64,000 nucleotides of DNA from positions 492,063 to 556,062 of the forward strand of contig JAJVIF010000002.1 in the NCBI GenBank assembly GCA_022072165.1, given 5' to 3'. This document shows, in pieces, positions 63,153 to 64,000 of the stretch. A program made the translations under genes and the position numbers. A model generated the notes under the pieces. That model made no database searches and was not told the DNA's origin. It worked only from the letters and a program-made list of their open reading frames with translations. Positions within the stretch are counted from its first letter, which is position 1; each line of letters begins with the position of its first letter. Origin of the DNA: a bacterium (GTDB taxonomy: Bacteria > JAJVIF01).

Positions 63153-63158
63153 AGTGTA
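63153..63158 (-). promoter_or_regulatory. Leaderless -10 box of pyrF
   Basis: TACACT on the minus strand ends 6 nt before ATG 63146. Confidence 0.65.
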
Positions 63159-63191
63159 GCGCCTCTCCTTCCCGCTCCCGGGGCTGCCGGG

Positions 63192-63197
63192 TATAGT
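63192..63197 (+). promoter_or_regulatory. Leaderless -10 box of the zinc-ribbon gene
   Basis: TATAGT ends 6 nt before ATG 63204. It is divergent from the pyrF box; only 33 nt lie between them. Confidence 0.65.
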
Positions 63198-63203
63198 GCA
63201 GCT

Positions 63204-63539
63204 ATGCCGATTTACGTCTACGAGGTCGACGGCGGGACCTGCGACAAACATGGCTGCTCCGGGCGCTTCGAGATGCTGGAGCCGCTAAATCGCGACCCCA
63301 TGCAGACCTGCCCGCGCTGCCGCAAAGGGGTGCACCGCATCCCGGCAGCCGCAGTCGGACAGATGGGGCAGAGCGATCCCCTGGCGGCCCTCGCGAAAGC
63401 GGGGTTTTATGGCTTTGTCCGGGATGATGACGGCTCGCTGGTGGACAAATACAGCGGGAAGGGGATTGACGAGGTGATCCAGGACGAGGCCCTGCGGGAG
63501 AGGATCAAAGGCCCCCACAAGGTCGAGGGCCTTGAGTAA
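63204..63539 (+). CDS. FmdB-type zinc-ribbon protein
   Basis: The 111-residue product begins with the FmdB/CxxC zinc-ribbon layout MPIYVYEV, with cysteines in GTCDKHGC (near residues 12-17) and CPRC near 36-39. Proteins of this family are small regulators or assembly factors of unclear role. The C-terminal half is charged and unassigned. It is divergent from pyrF with a leaderless promoter. A tRNA gene follows on the same strand. Confidence 0.85.
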   Translation: MPIYVYEVDGGTCDKHGCSGRFEMLEPLNRDPMQTCPRCRKGVHRIPAAAVGQMGQSDPLAALAKAGFYGFVRDDDGSLVDKYSGKGIDEVIQDEALRERIKGPHKVEGLE

Positions 63540-63558
63540 CAGGAAACCTGGGCAGACG

Positions 63559-63586
63559 TTGATTTTCCACCCGTGCGTCGTATACT
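63559..63586 (+). promoter_or_regulatory. Promoter of the tRNA-Gly gene
   Basis: TTGATT (63559-63564), a 16-nt spacer and TATACT (63581-63586) lie about 33 nt upstream of the tRNA. Confidence 0.7.
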
Positions 63587-63618
63587 GACCTCCCCTGACT
63601 TGCTCAGGGATGCTCCTT

Positions 63619-63693
63619 GCGGGAGTAGCTCAGTGGTAGAGCACAACCTTGCCAAGGTTGGGGTCGCGGGTTCGAATCCCGTCTCCCGCTCCA
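63619..63693 (+). tRNA. tRNA-Gly (anticodon GCC)
   Basis: All cloverleaf parts pair: a 7-bp acceptor stem, D arm with GTGG loop, an anticodon stem around the loop with GCC, the T arm with TTCGAAT, and an encoded CCA end. It has its own promoter and terminator. Confidence 0.98.
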
Positions 63694-63704
63694 GAACTTC
63701 CCGT

Positions 63705-63740
63705 CGCCCCCCGACCTGCCCGTCGGGGGGCGCGCCTTTC
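63705..63740 (+). terminator. Intrinsic terminator of the tRNA gene
   Basis: A perfect 11-bp stem (63705-63715 with 63722-63732) with a 6-nt loop is followed by CGCCTTTC. Confidence 0.8.
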
Positions 63741-63750
63741 CCCCCCAGAC

Positions 63751-63805
63751 CAGCCCGTTCTCGCCCCACCCAGCCAGTTCTCGCACCGTCCAGCAAGATG
63801 TCGCC
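63751..63805 (+). repeat. Short tandem repeat, 20-bp period
   Basis: Three imperfect units beginning CAGC at 63751, 63771 and 63791, each with a TCTCGC or TGTCGC core, lie between the tRNA terminator and the next gene. The third is truncated. Confidence 0.6.
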
Positions 63806-63912
63806 GGCTGATATCAGATTCGATTAGGTCCCCGGCCCCTCCTCCCGGCGATGGTAGGAATGCCGGACTGCTGTGCACCGGCGATGTCACACGCTGCCGG
63901 GAGCCGCACCGC

Positions 63913-64000
63913 ATGGCCCGTACCTGGACCCGCGAGCACGCCATCAACCTCCAGACCCTGCGCAAAGCGCAGCGCTGGACGCTGGATCAGCTTGCGCGAC
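63913..64000 (+). CDS. XRE-family DNA-binding protein (partial, N-terminus only)
   Basis: The 29 visible residues begin an HTH of the XRE type: after ATG 63913 the protein reads INLQTLRKAQRWTLDQLAR, which matches the first two helices of the family. The rest lies beyond the right edge. No Shine-Dalgarno is clear. Confidence 0.6.
   Translation, partial: MARTWTREHAINLQTLRKAQRWTLDQLAR

Overview
The window is GC-rich bacterial chromosomal DNA, densely coded on both strands. It holds 58 protein genes that I can support, two of them cut by the window edges, and one tRNA. The phylum cannot be fixed from sequence alone. Many lipobox proteins, an MlaE-type permease, a LolA-like protein and a parvulin foldase suggest a cell with an outer membrane. 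RNase Y, a YhaO/YhaN pair, a KimA-like transporter and many probable leaderless promoters (TANNNT 6-7 nt before ATG, no Shine-Dalgarno) point away from the Proteobacteria. A deep-branching diderm phylum, for example near Armatimonadota, is a guess and no more.

Layout. Positions 1-9140 carry def (partial), priA, a membrane-anchored BNR propeller protein, a three-gene overlapping operon of unknown envelope proteins, cutA, a degenerate response regulator and a small XRE regulator. Positions 9550-20550 hold tig, rny, an SRPBCC protein, rmuC, an Eis-like acetyltransferase, an Hsp70 gene, a DivIC-like protein and a secreted protein. Positions 20580-23062 are a small phage-packaging island: an HTH protein, two small ORFs and a terminase large subunit, with no other phage genes in view. 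Next come a phosphohexomutase and a Wzm-like ABC permease.

Positions 25389-26946 hold an AT-richer two-gene cassette, a three-Cys-motif (Gp37/Gp68, DUF5131) protein with its partner TcmP. Positions 26982-35370 contain an anchored unknown protein, an HD hydrolase with a long structured leader, a 1020-residue PKD/SBBP lipoprotein, an acyl-CoA dehydrogenase, a NYN RNase-like protein and a divergent thioredoxin-like/MarR pair. Positions 35438-42514 carry yhaO-yhaN, a prenyl synthase, gmk and a secreted protein. Positions 42530-54375 carry a 927-residue secreted protein, secF-secD, an FMN reductase, a KimA-like transporter, rpoZ, coaBC, a parvulin and a LolA-like protein.

Positions 54406-64000 carry a lipoprotein, a GT-A-like protein whose gene is invaded by palindromic repeats, an MlaE permease, a secreted protein, two lipoprotein genes behind a promoter whose spacer is an (AG)8 repeat, an AhpD-like protein, pyrF, a zinc-ribbon protein, tRNA-Gly(GCC) and the start of another XRE gene.

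The housekeeping genes cover protein export and folding (secDF, tig, parvulin, Hsp70), RNA turnover (rny), replication restart (priA) and nucleotide/CoA metabolism (gmk, coaBC, pyrF). The observations most worth follow-up are the tcm/tcmP cassette, the palindromic element inserted in both orientations inside an ORF, the (AG)8 promoter, the orphan terminase island, the hairpin leader of the NYN gene and the leaderless promoter class.
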